Positions 33,565 through 41,651 of a stretch of 64,000 bases of DNA are shown one piece after another. Position numbers and translations under genes: made by a program. This stretch comes from Bacteroidota bacterium (lineage in GTDB: Bacteria; Bacteroidota; Bacteroidia; NS11-12g; UBA9320), in assembly GCA_016124755.1 (NCBI GenBank), contig WGNA01000027.1, positions 1 through 64,000 on the forward strand. Reading direction: 5' to 3'. The notes beneath the pieces are model-generated. The model did not search any database and had not been told where the DNA came from. It saw only the letters and a list, made by a program, of their open reading frames with translations. Position 1 is the stretch's first letter. Each line of letters starts with the position of its first letter.

Positions 33565-34122
33565 TCAGATCATTCGTTTAAGGTTTTGAATGCAACGGTA
33601 TTTTTGGTTTTTGGCATTATCGGCATTGGTATAATCCAACAACGTGGCAATTTCCTCCATACTTTTCCGGTGGAAATAAAACATGCCTAAAATTTTCTGA
33701 CAGTTTTCTCCGAGAACTTTAAATGCCTTCTCGATTTTTGAAAATGCCTCTTCGCGTGCCTGAACAAGGTGACCGTGAGAACTCATATCAACTTTTAAAT
33801 ACCGCTCGTACGATTTTATTCGGGTAGCTCTGTTTCCTCTTTTTCGGAGTTCTGTAATCCAAAGATTTCGGGCAATGGAATAAATCAGCGTTTTGAGTTT
33901 TGCCGACATTGAGAAATCCGGTTTTAAAACCAGATTGTAGAGTACGTAAATGGTTTCCTGAAAAATATCTTCGGCGTCCTGCTCATTACCCTGATTTTTA
34001 GTGATGAAATATTTCACCATTCCAAAATGATGGTAATAGACGGCCTTGAATGCATCTGCATTACCGGATTTTAGTTTATCAACAAGTTCAGAATCGGATA
34101 TAGATGAGATTGAATTTGCCAC
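33565..34122 (-). CDS. ECF-type RNA polymerase sigma factor
   Basis: A 185-residue sigma-70 family protein. Region 2 includes GNEQDAEDIFQETIYVLYNL and the following FSMSAKLKTLIYSIARNLWITELRKRG; region 4 has CQKILGMFYFHRKSMEEIATLL and the recognition helix NAKNQKYRCIQNLKRM. It has no region 1.1 or 3, as expected for ECF factors. It is first in a three-gene minus-strand module with an anti-sigma-like membrane protein and an HExxH protein. The regulon is unknown. Confidence 0.92.
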   Translation of the reverse strand: MANSISSISDSELVDKLKSGNADAFKAVYYHHFGMVKYFITKNQGNEQDAEDIFQETIYVLYNLVLKPDFSMSAKLKTLIYSIARNLWITELRKRGNRATRIKSYERYLKVDMSSHGHLVQAREEAFSKIEKAFKVLGENCQKILGMFYFHRKSMEEIATLLDYTNADNAKNQKYRCIQNLKRMI

Positions 34123-34234
34123 GAGAAATGCCGGTTTCCGGGGTTGAAATTAGATGTTTTAGTTGACTTCACAAGCAGATCAAAACAACCGGGATGTAAA
34201 ATTCTGATTCAGAACTCCATACAATAATATGACA

Positions 34235-34729
34235 TTACTCGGGCTTGGTTAAGACGAGCACTTTGTTTTGTTGATTCAGATTTTTTTTAGAGACATCTAC
34301 GATGAAATGGTTTTTCAAAAACCGTCTGCCGAGTAAAACCGGATATCGCATATCGGGTCGGCTGGAAAGATTAAATGATGCCTTGAATTGCTTTCCGAAA
34401 ATTTTAACCGTAAGTTTCACCTGAAACCGATCGGCGAGATTGCCGAAACTGCTTCGAACTTTCTTCTCTTTAAAGTTGGTGACTGCGATTTCTTTTCCGG
34501 TGTATAGCGGATGATCTTTGTCGAGGAGTTTAAAAATCAAGTGGTCTTTCCCATCAATCTTTTTAACCATCACTTCATCACAATGAATAGCTGAAGAATC
34601 TGCCCCGGTGTCTACTTTACACGGAAGATTTGTGATTCCATAATCCGGCAAATCAACTACATCGGTTGTGCCGATCACAATCAGTTTCTTGACTTTCTTA
34701 ACCCTTGTCTTCTTGGTTGTATCCGACAT
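34235..34729 (-). CDS. retropepsin-like (RimB / ATP-dependent zinc protease family) protein
   Basis: A 164-residue protein of the PF05618 type. Key features are the strand KLIVIGTTDVVDLPDYGI, the site VDTGADSSAIHC with Asp in the DTGA motif of retropepsins, and a closing RYPVLLGRRFLKNHFIVDV. Relatives such as RimB often partner with RimK ATP-grasp ligases; no rimK is here. I chose the ATG at 34729, which overlaps the mscS gene by 32 bp, over an upstream frame start at 34819 lying deep in mscS. Protease activity has not been shown for most members. Confidence 0.83.
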   Translation of the reverse strand: MSDTTKKTRVKKVKKLIVIGTTDVVDLPDYGITNLPCKVDTGADSSAIHCDEVMVKKIDGKDHLIFKLLDKDHPLYTGKEIAVTNFKEKKVRSSFGNLADRFQVKLTVKIFGKQFKASFNLSSRPDMRYPVLLGRRFLKNHFIVDVSKKNLNQQNKVLVLTKPE

Positions 34730-35630
34730 TATGATTTTGTGAAATCTGTTGTTTCTGAAGATCCGACTTATATACGATGGTTCGATATGGGAATGGAATT
34801 TCAATTCCTTCTTTATCAAAAGCCTTCTTTACACTTTCCAATAAATCCAATTTCAGATCATAACCTTTATCGTAATTCTCTGTCCACACAAAGGCTCTGA
34901 GATTAACAGAGAAGTCGGCAAGTGAAATAACACGAACCTTTACCACAGGCTGGTTATTCTGAATTTCCTCATCGGTTCGGTTATCGTAGCAATTCGGGTG
35001 GGCGATGGCTTCCCGTTTGATGATTTCTCTTGCCTTATCAATGTCTGCGTCATAAGCAATTCCGAATTCAATGAAATTACAAACCTTATCGTCGATGATC
35101 GAGCTGTTGATAATCGTTTCTGTATTAACAATGGAATTTGGGATGATAATTCTCCGGTTTTCAAAACTCCGGATTACGGTATGACGGATGGTAACATCTT
35201 CAACAATTCCCACATAAGTATCGGCAATGCGTACAAAATCTCCCACCCGAAAGGGTTTAAAAATCACAATGAAAACGCCGCCAATAATATTTGAAATGGC
35301 TGCCTGAGATGCGAAACCAACAATGGCTGCCAAAATTCCGGCACTTGCAAAAAGCGATAGCCCGACTTTACGCAGCGGTGGAATGTTATAAACCACGATC
35401 ATTATTCCAATTGAATAAATAACAAAGGCGGTGATGTTTCCAATAAATTTAAGGCTGGTTATTCTTTCCTCATCCCGAAGACTTATGCGCCGGTAATATC
35501 TGCTCAGGAAGTGGCGGAGAGATCGAACCAAGACATAGCAAAGAATTAATGTGATGCCAATAACCAGAAAGTCGTAAAGCGACATCTGGAAGAATAATTC
35601 TTTCTTCAATTCTATTTCACCTATTACCAT
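34698..35630 (-). CDS. MscS-family mechanosensitive channel
   Basis: A 310-residue small-conductance channel. Three N-terminal helices end in a pore-lining stretch (LFASAGILAAIVGFASQAAISNIIGGVF), followed by the beta-domain (KPFRVGDFVRIADTYVGIVEDVTIRHTVIR) and a C-terminal alpha/beta region. The channel opens under membrane tension to release osmolytes. The ATG at 35630 overlaps the fabH stop by 7 bp; a longer in-frame start at 35681 would sit inside fabH. The downstream retropepsin-like gene overlaps by 32 bp. Confidence 0.93.
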   Translation of the reverse strand: MVIGEIELKKELFFQMSLYDFLVIGITLILCYVLVRSLRHFLSRYYRRISLRDEERITSLKFIGNITAFVIYSIGIMIVVYNIPPLRKVGLSLFASAGILAAIVGFASQAAISNIIGGVFIVIFKPFRVGDFVRIADTYVGIVEDVTIRHTVIRSFENRRIIIPNSIVNTETIINSSIIDDKVCNFIEFGIAYDADIDKAREIIKREAIAHPNCYDNRTDEEIQNNQPVVKVRVISLADFSVNLRAFVWTENYDKGYDLKLDLLESVKKAFDKEGIEIPFPYRTIVYKSDLQKQQISQNHNVGYNQEDKG

Positions 35631-36628
35631 CTGATTAGCGCACTGGCCCAGGTAAAACCACTGCCGAAAGCTGCAAGGCAAACAATATCTCCTTCTTTAA
35701 CGCGACCGTTTTCGAGTGCTTCTGTAAGAGCAATCGGTACAGACGCAGCAGTAGTGTTGCCGTATTTCATGATGTTGTTGTAAACCTGATCATCACGCAG
35801 CTTCATGGTTTTCTGTATGAATTGTGAGATCCGCAAATTGGCCTGGTGTGGAACCAGAAGACTTATATCTTCCGGTTTTAACCGGTTTTGATTAAGTGCT
35901 TCCATGATCACTTCCGGAAAGCGGGTTACGGCATTTTTAAAGACAAAGTTGCCATTCATATACGGATAATAACTCAGGTCTTTCTCATCGTGTTCCGCCA
36001 TAATCTGATCGACCCATCGTGAAGTTGCCGGGCCAATAAGAGCAAGTTCTTTCGCATTCTTGCCTTCGCTGTGTAAATGCGTTGAAAGTATTCCCCGGTT
36101 CGGATCGTCTGAAGCGGTTACGACTGCAGCCCCGGCACCGTCGCCAAAAATTACGGTAACTCCTCTTCCGCGTGTGGTTTTATCCAAACCTCCACTGTGT
36201 AGTTCAGAACCAATAACCAGGATGTTGTTGTACATACCTGTTTTAATATATTGATCGGCAACGCTGAGAGCATATACGAATCCTGAGCATTGATTGCGCA
36301 CATCAAGTGCACCAATGGTATCGATACCTAATGCTTCCTGAACCTGAACACCCGGCCCAGGGAAATAGTAGTCGGGACTTAAGGTCGCGAAAATGATAAA
36401 GTCAATATCGTTCGGCTTTAAACCGGCTTTTTCGATTGCTATCCGGGCAGCTTTAACGCCCATGCCGGACGTAGAATCTTCTCCGGGAATAACCCACCGT
36501 CTCTGCTCAATGCCGGTTCGTTCGCGAATCCATTCATCAGAGGTATCCATCAACTTCGACAGATCGTCGTTCGTAACCACATTCTCTGGGACATAAAATC
36601 CCATTCCCGAAATCCGCGCTGTTCTCAT
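35624..36628 (-). CDS. fabH: 3-oxoacyl-[ACP] synthase III
   Basis: A 334-residue KAS III. The Cys-His-Asn triad is complete: NQCSGFVYA with Cys114, PHQANLRI and YGNTTAASVP. GSGFTWASALIRW closes the protein. FabH condenses acetyl-CoA with malonyl-ACP to start fatty acid synthesis. It opens a minus-strand run with mscS and the retropepsin-like gene, 100 bp after the infB stop. No other fab genes are nearby, so this may be one of several paralogues. Confidence 0.95.
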   Translation of the reverse strand: MRTARISGMGFYVPENVVTNDDLSKLMDTSDEWIRERTGIEQRRWVIPGEDSTSGMGVKAARIAIEKAGLKPNDIDFIIFATLSPDYYFPGPGVQVQEALGIDTIGALDVRNQCSGFVYALSVADQYIKTGMYNNILVIGSELHSGGLDKTTRGRGVTVIFGDGAGAAVVTASDDPNRGILSTHLHSEGKNAKELALIGPATSRWVDQIMAEHDEKDLSYYPYMNGNFVFKNAVTRFPEVIMEALNQNRLKPEDISLLVPHQANLRISQFIQKTMKLRDDQVYNNIMKYGNTTAASVPIALTEALENGRVKEGDIVCLAAFGSGFTWASALIRW

Positions 36629-36728
36629 CTTTTTACTGGCTTGACTTCACGCAATTTACTACAAAATCACTTTTGCATTTTTGGGACAGACAGGAACTGA
36701 TGAAGCTTTTAGTTCGATCCCGATCGAA

Positions 36729-39659
36729 TTATTTCAGCTTTCTCTTAACCTCGATTTGTTCGTAGCATTCAATGATATCGCCTTCACGGATATCGTTGTA
36801 GTTTTTGATCTGAATACCACATTCAAAACCTCGGTTCACTTCCTTAACATCATCCTTAAAGCGTTTAAGTGACGACATCTCTCCGGAATAAACCACAACA
36901 CCGTCCCGAATCAAACGAACTTTATTATCTCTGGCGATCTTGCCATCGGTTATCATACAACCGGCAACAGCACCAACTTTAGAAATTTTAAATACTTCTC
37001 TGATTTCGGCATTACCGGTAATCTTTTCTTCAAACTCAGGAGCAAGCATTCCTTCCATTGCTGCTTTAATCTCATCGATTGCCTGATAGATTACAGAATA
37101 CAATCGTATATCGATCTCTTCCTGTTCAGCGAGTTTCTTCGCTGAAGCGGCAGGTCGAACCTGGAAGCCGATGATAATGGCATCTGACGCGGAAGCCAGC
37201 AATACGTCGGATTCTGTGATCTGTCCCACTGATTTGTGAATCACATTTACCTGTATCTCCTCCGTAGAAAGTTTGATCAACGAATCGGAAAGTGCCTCTG
37301 AAGAACCGTCCACATCTGCTTTAACGATAACTTTAAGTTCTTTAAAGTTTCCGATTGCCAGACGTCGTCCGATGTCGTCGAGTGTAAGATGTTTAGTTGC
37401 CCGAATACCTTGTTCACGTTGTAATTGAGCTCTTCGGTTCGCGATGTCTTTAGCATCTTGCTCTGAGGCAAAAACCTGGAATATATCACCAGCGGTCGGA
37501 GCCGAAGTGAATCCGAGAATATTCACCGGAGTTGATGGTCCGGCAACTTTAACAGGCTGCATCCTTTCGTTGAACATCGCTCTCACACGGCAGAAATGAT
37601 GACCGGCAACGAGAGCATCTCCAACACTTAGGGTTCCTTCCTGAACTAATATAGACGCGAGAACACCCCGACCTTTATCAAGCTGAGCCTCCATCACGGT
37701 TCCTTTTGCGCGTTTGTTCGGGTTAGCCTTCAACTCGAGCATTTCTGCTTCCAGAAGAACTTTATCCAACAAGTCATCGATACCGGTTCCTTTTTTAGCG
37801 GAGATTTCCTGTGCCTGATATTTTCCACCCCATTCTTCAACGAGGATATTCATGGCAGAAAGTTCTTCCCTGATTTTATCCGGGTTCGCATTTTCACGGT
37901 CGATTTTGTTAATCGCGAAAACGATCGGAACGTTTGCAGCCTGAGCGTGGCTGATTGCTTCCTTGGTTTGAGGCATCACATTGTCGTCGGCAGCAATTAC
38001 AATAATTGCAACGTCGGTAACTTTGGCTCCCCGTGCACGCATCGCGGTAAATGCTTCGTGACCCGGTGTATCCACAAATGTGATTTTCTTATTGTTCTTG
38101 AGTTGAACTTCGTAAGCCGCAACGTGTTGGGTAATTCCTCCAGCTTCACCGGCAATTACGTTTGCGTTACGGATATAATCGAGTAAGGAGGTTTTACCGT
38201 GGTCGACGTGACCCATAACGGTAACAATCGGCCAACGTTCCTGAAGATCTTTCGGGTCATCCGCTTCTTCTTCAAATTCTACCTGCTCTTCTGCATCAAC
38301 AAATTCTACGGTATAGCCGAATTCTTCCGCAACAATCTGAATGGTTTCCGCATCTAAACGCTGGTTGATTGAAACCATCATACCGAGAGAGAAGCAAGCG
38401 GTGATAATTTCGTTTACGGTTGCGTTCATCAACACCGCGAGTTCATTTGCGGTAACAAACTCGGTAACACGAAGGATCTTGCTTTCAAGTTCCTTCTGCA
38501 TTTGTTCTTCTTCACGAGTGGTTCTGTGGTCGTCTCTTCGTTGTTTTCGAAGTTTCTGACGTACGTTCGACGACTTGCCACCGCCTTTTTGTCCACCGAG
38601 TTTGGCAAGAGTTGCCTTGATTTTATCCTGAATTTCTTTTTCAGTGATTTCGTCTTTGGCTTCCTCTTTCTGATGACCCGGACCAGCTCCCCTACGATTG
38701 TTATTTCTTCTGTCGTCCTGTGGTAACGGAGCTCCGGTTTTGCTCTTTCTCTTTCGTTTTTTGCGTTGAGATTCGTCGGGTTTTCCCTCACTGCTCGCAA
38801 CCGGCTTTTTCTTTTTAGGAGGTTCAGGAAGAGTGATTTTTCCTTTAATGGTAAGCCCGTCCAGTTTTTCATATTGAGGACGTATTACCGTATCTTCCGG
38901 TTTTACCGGTTGTTCAACCGGTTTTTCTGCGACGGGTTCTTCAGCTTTCTTTTCTTCCGCAACAGGAGGAACTTCAGAAACCGGTTTTTCGGGTTCTTTC
39001 ACCTCAGGTTGAGGTGCAGGTTTTTCTTCTGCTTTTGGCTTTTCCGGCTTTTTATTGAGATCAATTTTGCCGAGAACCTTAATTCCGGGTAGTTCTTTTT
39101 TGCCGGTAATTTCAGGGGTTTCCGGTTTTTCGGGTTCTTTAACCTCTACCGGTTTTTCCGGTTCTTTTTCTACTACCAGTTCAACAACTTCCGGAGTTTC
39201 GGGTACAACCGGTTTTTCGGGTTTTTCGGGTTCCGGAACCTTCTCCTCAACTTTCTCTTCTTTTACAACCGGTGGCTGAGGTGTGGGTGCCGGAGGCGCA
39301 GGAGCAGTAGGAGTAGCAGGAGGTGCCGGTGCATCATGAGATTTAATGGATAAACCGGTGTCCTTAATGAGTACTACATCATTAGATGATTCCTTCTTCT
39401 TTTTCTTTGGGGATTTTCGGTCGGCAACAAGGGTTTCATCTTGTCTTCGAACATGAATTTCCAAAGCCTGAGATTCCTCTTTGGCTTGTTTGTCGGAACG
39501 GAATTTTTTTTCCAGAACATCATACATATCCTGGCCAATCTTAGCCGTGGGCTTTGCTTCGACATCAAATCCGTTAGCACTGAGATGTTCAATCAAACTC
39601 TTCCAGCTAACGTTGAGTTCTGCCGCTACTTTTGATATTCTGTGTGTTTTATCAGCCAT
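36729..39659 (-). CDS. infB: translation initiation factor IF-2
   Basis: A 976-residue IF-2. The N terminus has the short IF2_N domain ([21 protein letters not shown]), then a long Pro/Glu/Lys-rich linker of EKP-like units (about 38.8-39.3 kb), a second N domain ([17 protein letters not shown]), and the GTPase with [16 protein letters not shown] and NKID. Domains II-IV follow. It brings fMet-tRNA to the 30S subunit. The start is the ATG at 39659; the frame extends to 39698 from a TTG but the conserved domain begins here. Third in the rimP-nusA-infB operon. Confidence 0.97.
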   Translation of the reverse strand: MADKTHRISKVAAELNVSWKSLIEHLSANGFDVEAKPTAKIGQDMYDVLEKKFRSDKQAKEESQALEIHVRRQDETLVADRKSPKKKKKESSNDVVLIKDTGLSIKSHDAPAPPATPTAPAPPAPTPQPPVVKEEKVEEKVPEPEKPEKPVVPETPEVVELVVEKEPEKPVEVKEPEKPETPEITGKKELPGIKVLGKIDLNKKPEKPKAEEKPAPQPEVKEPEKPVSEVPPVAEEKKAEEPVAEKPVEQPVKPEDTVIRPQYEKLDGLTIKGKITLPEPPKKKKPVASSEGKPDESQRKKRKRKSKTGAPLPQDDRRNNNRRGAGPGHQKEEAKDEITEKEIQDKIKATLAKLGGQKGGGKSSNVRQKLRKQRRDDHRTTREEEQMQKELESKILRVTEFVTANELAVLMNATVNEIITACFSLGMMVSINQRLDAETIQIVAEEFGYTVEFVDAEEQVEFEEEADDPKDLQERWPIVTVMGHVDHGKTSLLDYIRNANVIAGEAGGITQHVAAYEVQLKNNKKITFVDTPGHEAFTAMRARGAKVTDVAIIVIAADDNVMPQTKEAISHAQAANVPIVFAINKIDRENANPDKIREELSAMNILVEEWGGKYQAQEISAKKGTGIDDLLDKVLLEAEMLELKANPNKRAKGTVMEAQLDKGRGVLASILVQEGTLSVGDALVAGHHFCRVRAMFNERMQPVKVAGPSTPVNILGFTSAPTAGDIFQVFASEQDAKDIANRRAQLQREQGIRATKHLTLDDIGRRLAIGNFKELKVIVKADVDGSSEALSDSLIKLSTEEIQVNVIHKSVGQITESDVLLASASDAIIIGFQVRPAASAKKLAEQEEIDIRLYSVIYQAIDEIKAAMEGMLAPEFEEKITGNAEIREVFKISKVGAVAGCMITDGKIARDNKVRLIRDGVVVYSGEMSSLKRFKDDVKEVNRGFECGIQIKNYNDIREGDIIECYEQIEVKRKLK

Positions 39660-39801
39660 GTAATTTTTTACATTTTTGAGGAATAGCACATCGAGCAAAA
39701 GCTAACACGAACCGGCCTTATGTATGCTTGTCCTGTTAGTTCATATCTTCGGATCGATTTTCCAATTCCGCATAATCAAAAATTATAGGAAGCTGAATTC
39801 A

Positions 39802-41037
39802 TTATTCGAATTCAGCTTCAAAAATCTTTTTAATTTCAATTACGGTCTCTTCTTCCAGATCTGTTCTGCGCACTAAATCTTCAGTGCTGGTTTCCAGAAC
39901 ACTCTTAGCAGTATCAAGACCGATACTCTTGAGTTCATCGATGATCCACTCATCAATTTCATCAGTGAATTCATCCAGATCCACGTCAAGATCTTCATCA
40001 TCCACATTTTCCCGGTACACGTCAATATTATAACCTACCAGTTTTCCGGCAAGTTTGATGTTGTATCCACCCTTGCCTATGGCGAGAGAAACCTGATCGC
40101 TCGGCAAATATACATCTGCACGTTTTTCCTCCTCATTGATTTGAATCGAGGAAACTTTAGCCGGACTAAGTGCCCGCTGAATATAAAGCGGAGTGTTGGT
40201 GGTGTAATTAATTACATCGATGTTCTCGTTTCTCAACTCACGAACAATTCCGTGAATCCGTGAACCTTTCATTCCCACACAAGCACCAACCGGATCAATC
40301 CTGTCATCGTAACTTTCAACAGCAACCTTAGCTCTTTCGCCTGGTTCTCTTACCACATTTTTAATGGTAATAAGACCATCGAGAATTTCCGGAACCTCCA
40401 GTTCAAACAATCTTTCGAGGAAGATCGGGGCAGTTCTGGACAATATAATTCTCGGATTATTATTCTGCATTTCAACCCGCAAAACAACGGCTCTTATGCT
40501 GTCTCCTTTTTTAAAGAAGTCGCGACCGATCATCTCAGATTTGGGCAGAATTAATTCATTGCCTTCATCGTCGAGAATCATCAGTTCCCGTTTCCATATC
40601 TGATAAACTTCCCCAACGATTATCTCACCTACACGGTCTTTATATTTTCTGAAGAGCTCGTCTTTTTCGAGTTCGAGAATTCGGGAAAGCAAAGTTTGAC
40701 GCGCTGCAAGAATTGCTCTTCTTCCGAAGTCGAGCATTTTTACTTCCTCGATTGCATCTTCTCCGATTTCGTAATCCTCTTCCAGATTTTTTGCTTCAGC
40801 AATGGATATTTCCTGATTTTCATCTTCCACTTCATCCACATCAACAATTTTACGGTTCCTGAAAATTTCAAGATCACCATGTTCTGTGTTAATAATGATG
40901 TCGAAGTTGGAGTCATCGCCGTATTTACGTCGAAGCATACTTCGGAAAACATCTTCCATCACACGCATCATCGTTGCGCGGTCAATGTTTTTGAATTCCT
41001 TGAATTCGGAGAACGATTCTACAAGTCCTAAACTCAT
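39802..41037 (-). CDS. nusA: transcription termination/antitermination factor NusA
   Basis: A 411-residue NusA. The N-terminal RNA polymerase-binding domain (LVESFSEFKEFKNIDRATMM), an S1 domain (VGEVYQIWKRELMILD), two KH domains (DPVGACVGMKGSRI and LAIGKGGYNIKLAGKLVG) and a single C-terminal helix-hairpin-helix (DTAKSVLETSTEDLVRRTDL) are visible. It modulates pausing, termination and antitermination. It lies 6 bp after rimP and about 140 bp before infB. It lacks the two acidic repeats of E. coli NusA, as is usual outside Proteobacteria. Confidence 0.97.
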   Translation of the reverse strand: MSLGLVESFSEFKEFKNIDRATMMRVMEDVFRSMLRRKYGDDSNFDIIINTEHGDLEIFRNRKIVDVDEVEDENQEISIAEAKNLEEDYEIGEDAIEEVKMLDFGRRAILAARQTLLSRILELEKDELFRKYKDRVGEIIVGEVYQIWKRELMILDDEGNELILPKSEMIGRDFFKKGDSIRAVVLRVEMQNNNPRIILSRTAPIFLERLFELEVPEILDGLITIKNVVREPGERAKVAVESYDDRIDPVGACVGMKGSRIHGIVRELRNENIDVINYTTNTPLYIQRALSPAKVSSIQINEEEKRADVYLPSDQVSLAIGKGGYNIKLAGKLVGYNIDVYRENVDDEDLDVDLDEFTDEIDEWIIDELKSIGLDTAKSVLETSTEDLVRRTDLEEETVIEIKKIFEAEFE

Positions 41038-41043
41038 ATCCGG

Positions 41044-41547
41044 TTATTTAAATGACAGCGTTACCGTTGATTCTAAAATTCCATCGAATGGCAGAATTGT
41101 ATCTTCAACGACTTCGGCTATTCCTTCACTTATGTTTCGTTTCGAAACGTTGTTCTTTTTATTTCTTTTAACATTTGTGGCTGCCAGCGTAATTGCATTT
41201 GAGGAAACTTCCTTCAGAATTCCGCTTAATTTTCTTTCGTCTTTCAGAGCGACAACCAGTTCTCGTCCGACGTGTTTGTTGTATTGTCTCGGATCCAACA
41301 AAGGCCGGTCTGCACCCGGACTTGATATCTCCAGAACAAAGGCATCTGCTTCAAATGAATCTTCATCGATAATCCTTGAAACACTGCGGCTCACTTTAGC
41401 ACAAGTGTCGATTGAGATACCGTTCAAACCATCGAGCAATACGCAGATCTTGTGATTTTTCTCGCTTCCGGTGACCTCAACAATGAAGTAATCGGTACCC
41501 TCAAGTTCCGCATCAACCAGTTCCTTCACACGATCATTCAGACTCAT
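41044..41547 (-). CDS. rimP: ribosome maturation factor RimP
   Basis: A 167-residue RimP with the N-terminal alpha/beta domain (YFIVEVTGSEKNHKICVLLDG, DTCAKVSRSVSRII) and the motif ALEISSPGADRPL, here VLEISSPGADRPL, followed by a C-terminal SH3-like domain. RimP is needed for 30S subunit maturation. It is the first gene of rimP-nusA-infB, a near-universal bacterial arrangement. An intrinsic terminator for the upstream gene lies 23 bp before its ATG. Confidence 0.95.
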   Translation of the reverse strand: MSLNDRVKELVDAELEGTDYFIVEVTGSEKNHKICVLLDGLNGISIDTCAKVSRSVSRIIDEDSFEADAFVLEISSPGADRPLLDPRQYNKHVGRELVVALKDERKLSGILKEVSSNAITLAATNVKRNKKNNVSKRNISEGIAEVVEDTILPFDGILESTVTLSFK

Positions 41548-41569
41548 ATCAAATTCGCAAGCAATAAAA

Positions 41570-41590
41570 AGGGGGAATCAAATTCCCCCT
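41570..41590 (-). terminator. intrinsic terminator after the DUF5686 gene
   Basis: A perfect 9-bp stem AGGGGGAAT/ATTCCCCCT with a 3-nt loop, followed on the minus strand by TTTTATTG. It separates the DUF5686 gene from rimP. Confidence 0.85.
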
Positions 41591-41651
41591 GATCACGCTC
41601 TTGCAGGCCGCGAATTTAGTAATAATTTGAATCGGTGCAAATCCTTACGAA

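Noticed and set aside
38429-38872. 147-codon open frame inside infB, minus strand, other frame
   Set aside because: Lies wholly in the low-complexity infB linker, lacks a family pattern and is a frame shadow.
38880-39330. Repetitive DNA resembling a tandem array
   Set aside because: It is the EKP-rich coding linker of infB, with no constant spacer, so not a CRISPR or satellite.
40886-41455. 189-codon plus-strand frame across nusA and rimP
   Set aside because: Composition is the complement of two conserved genes.
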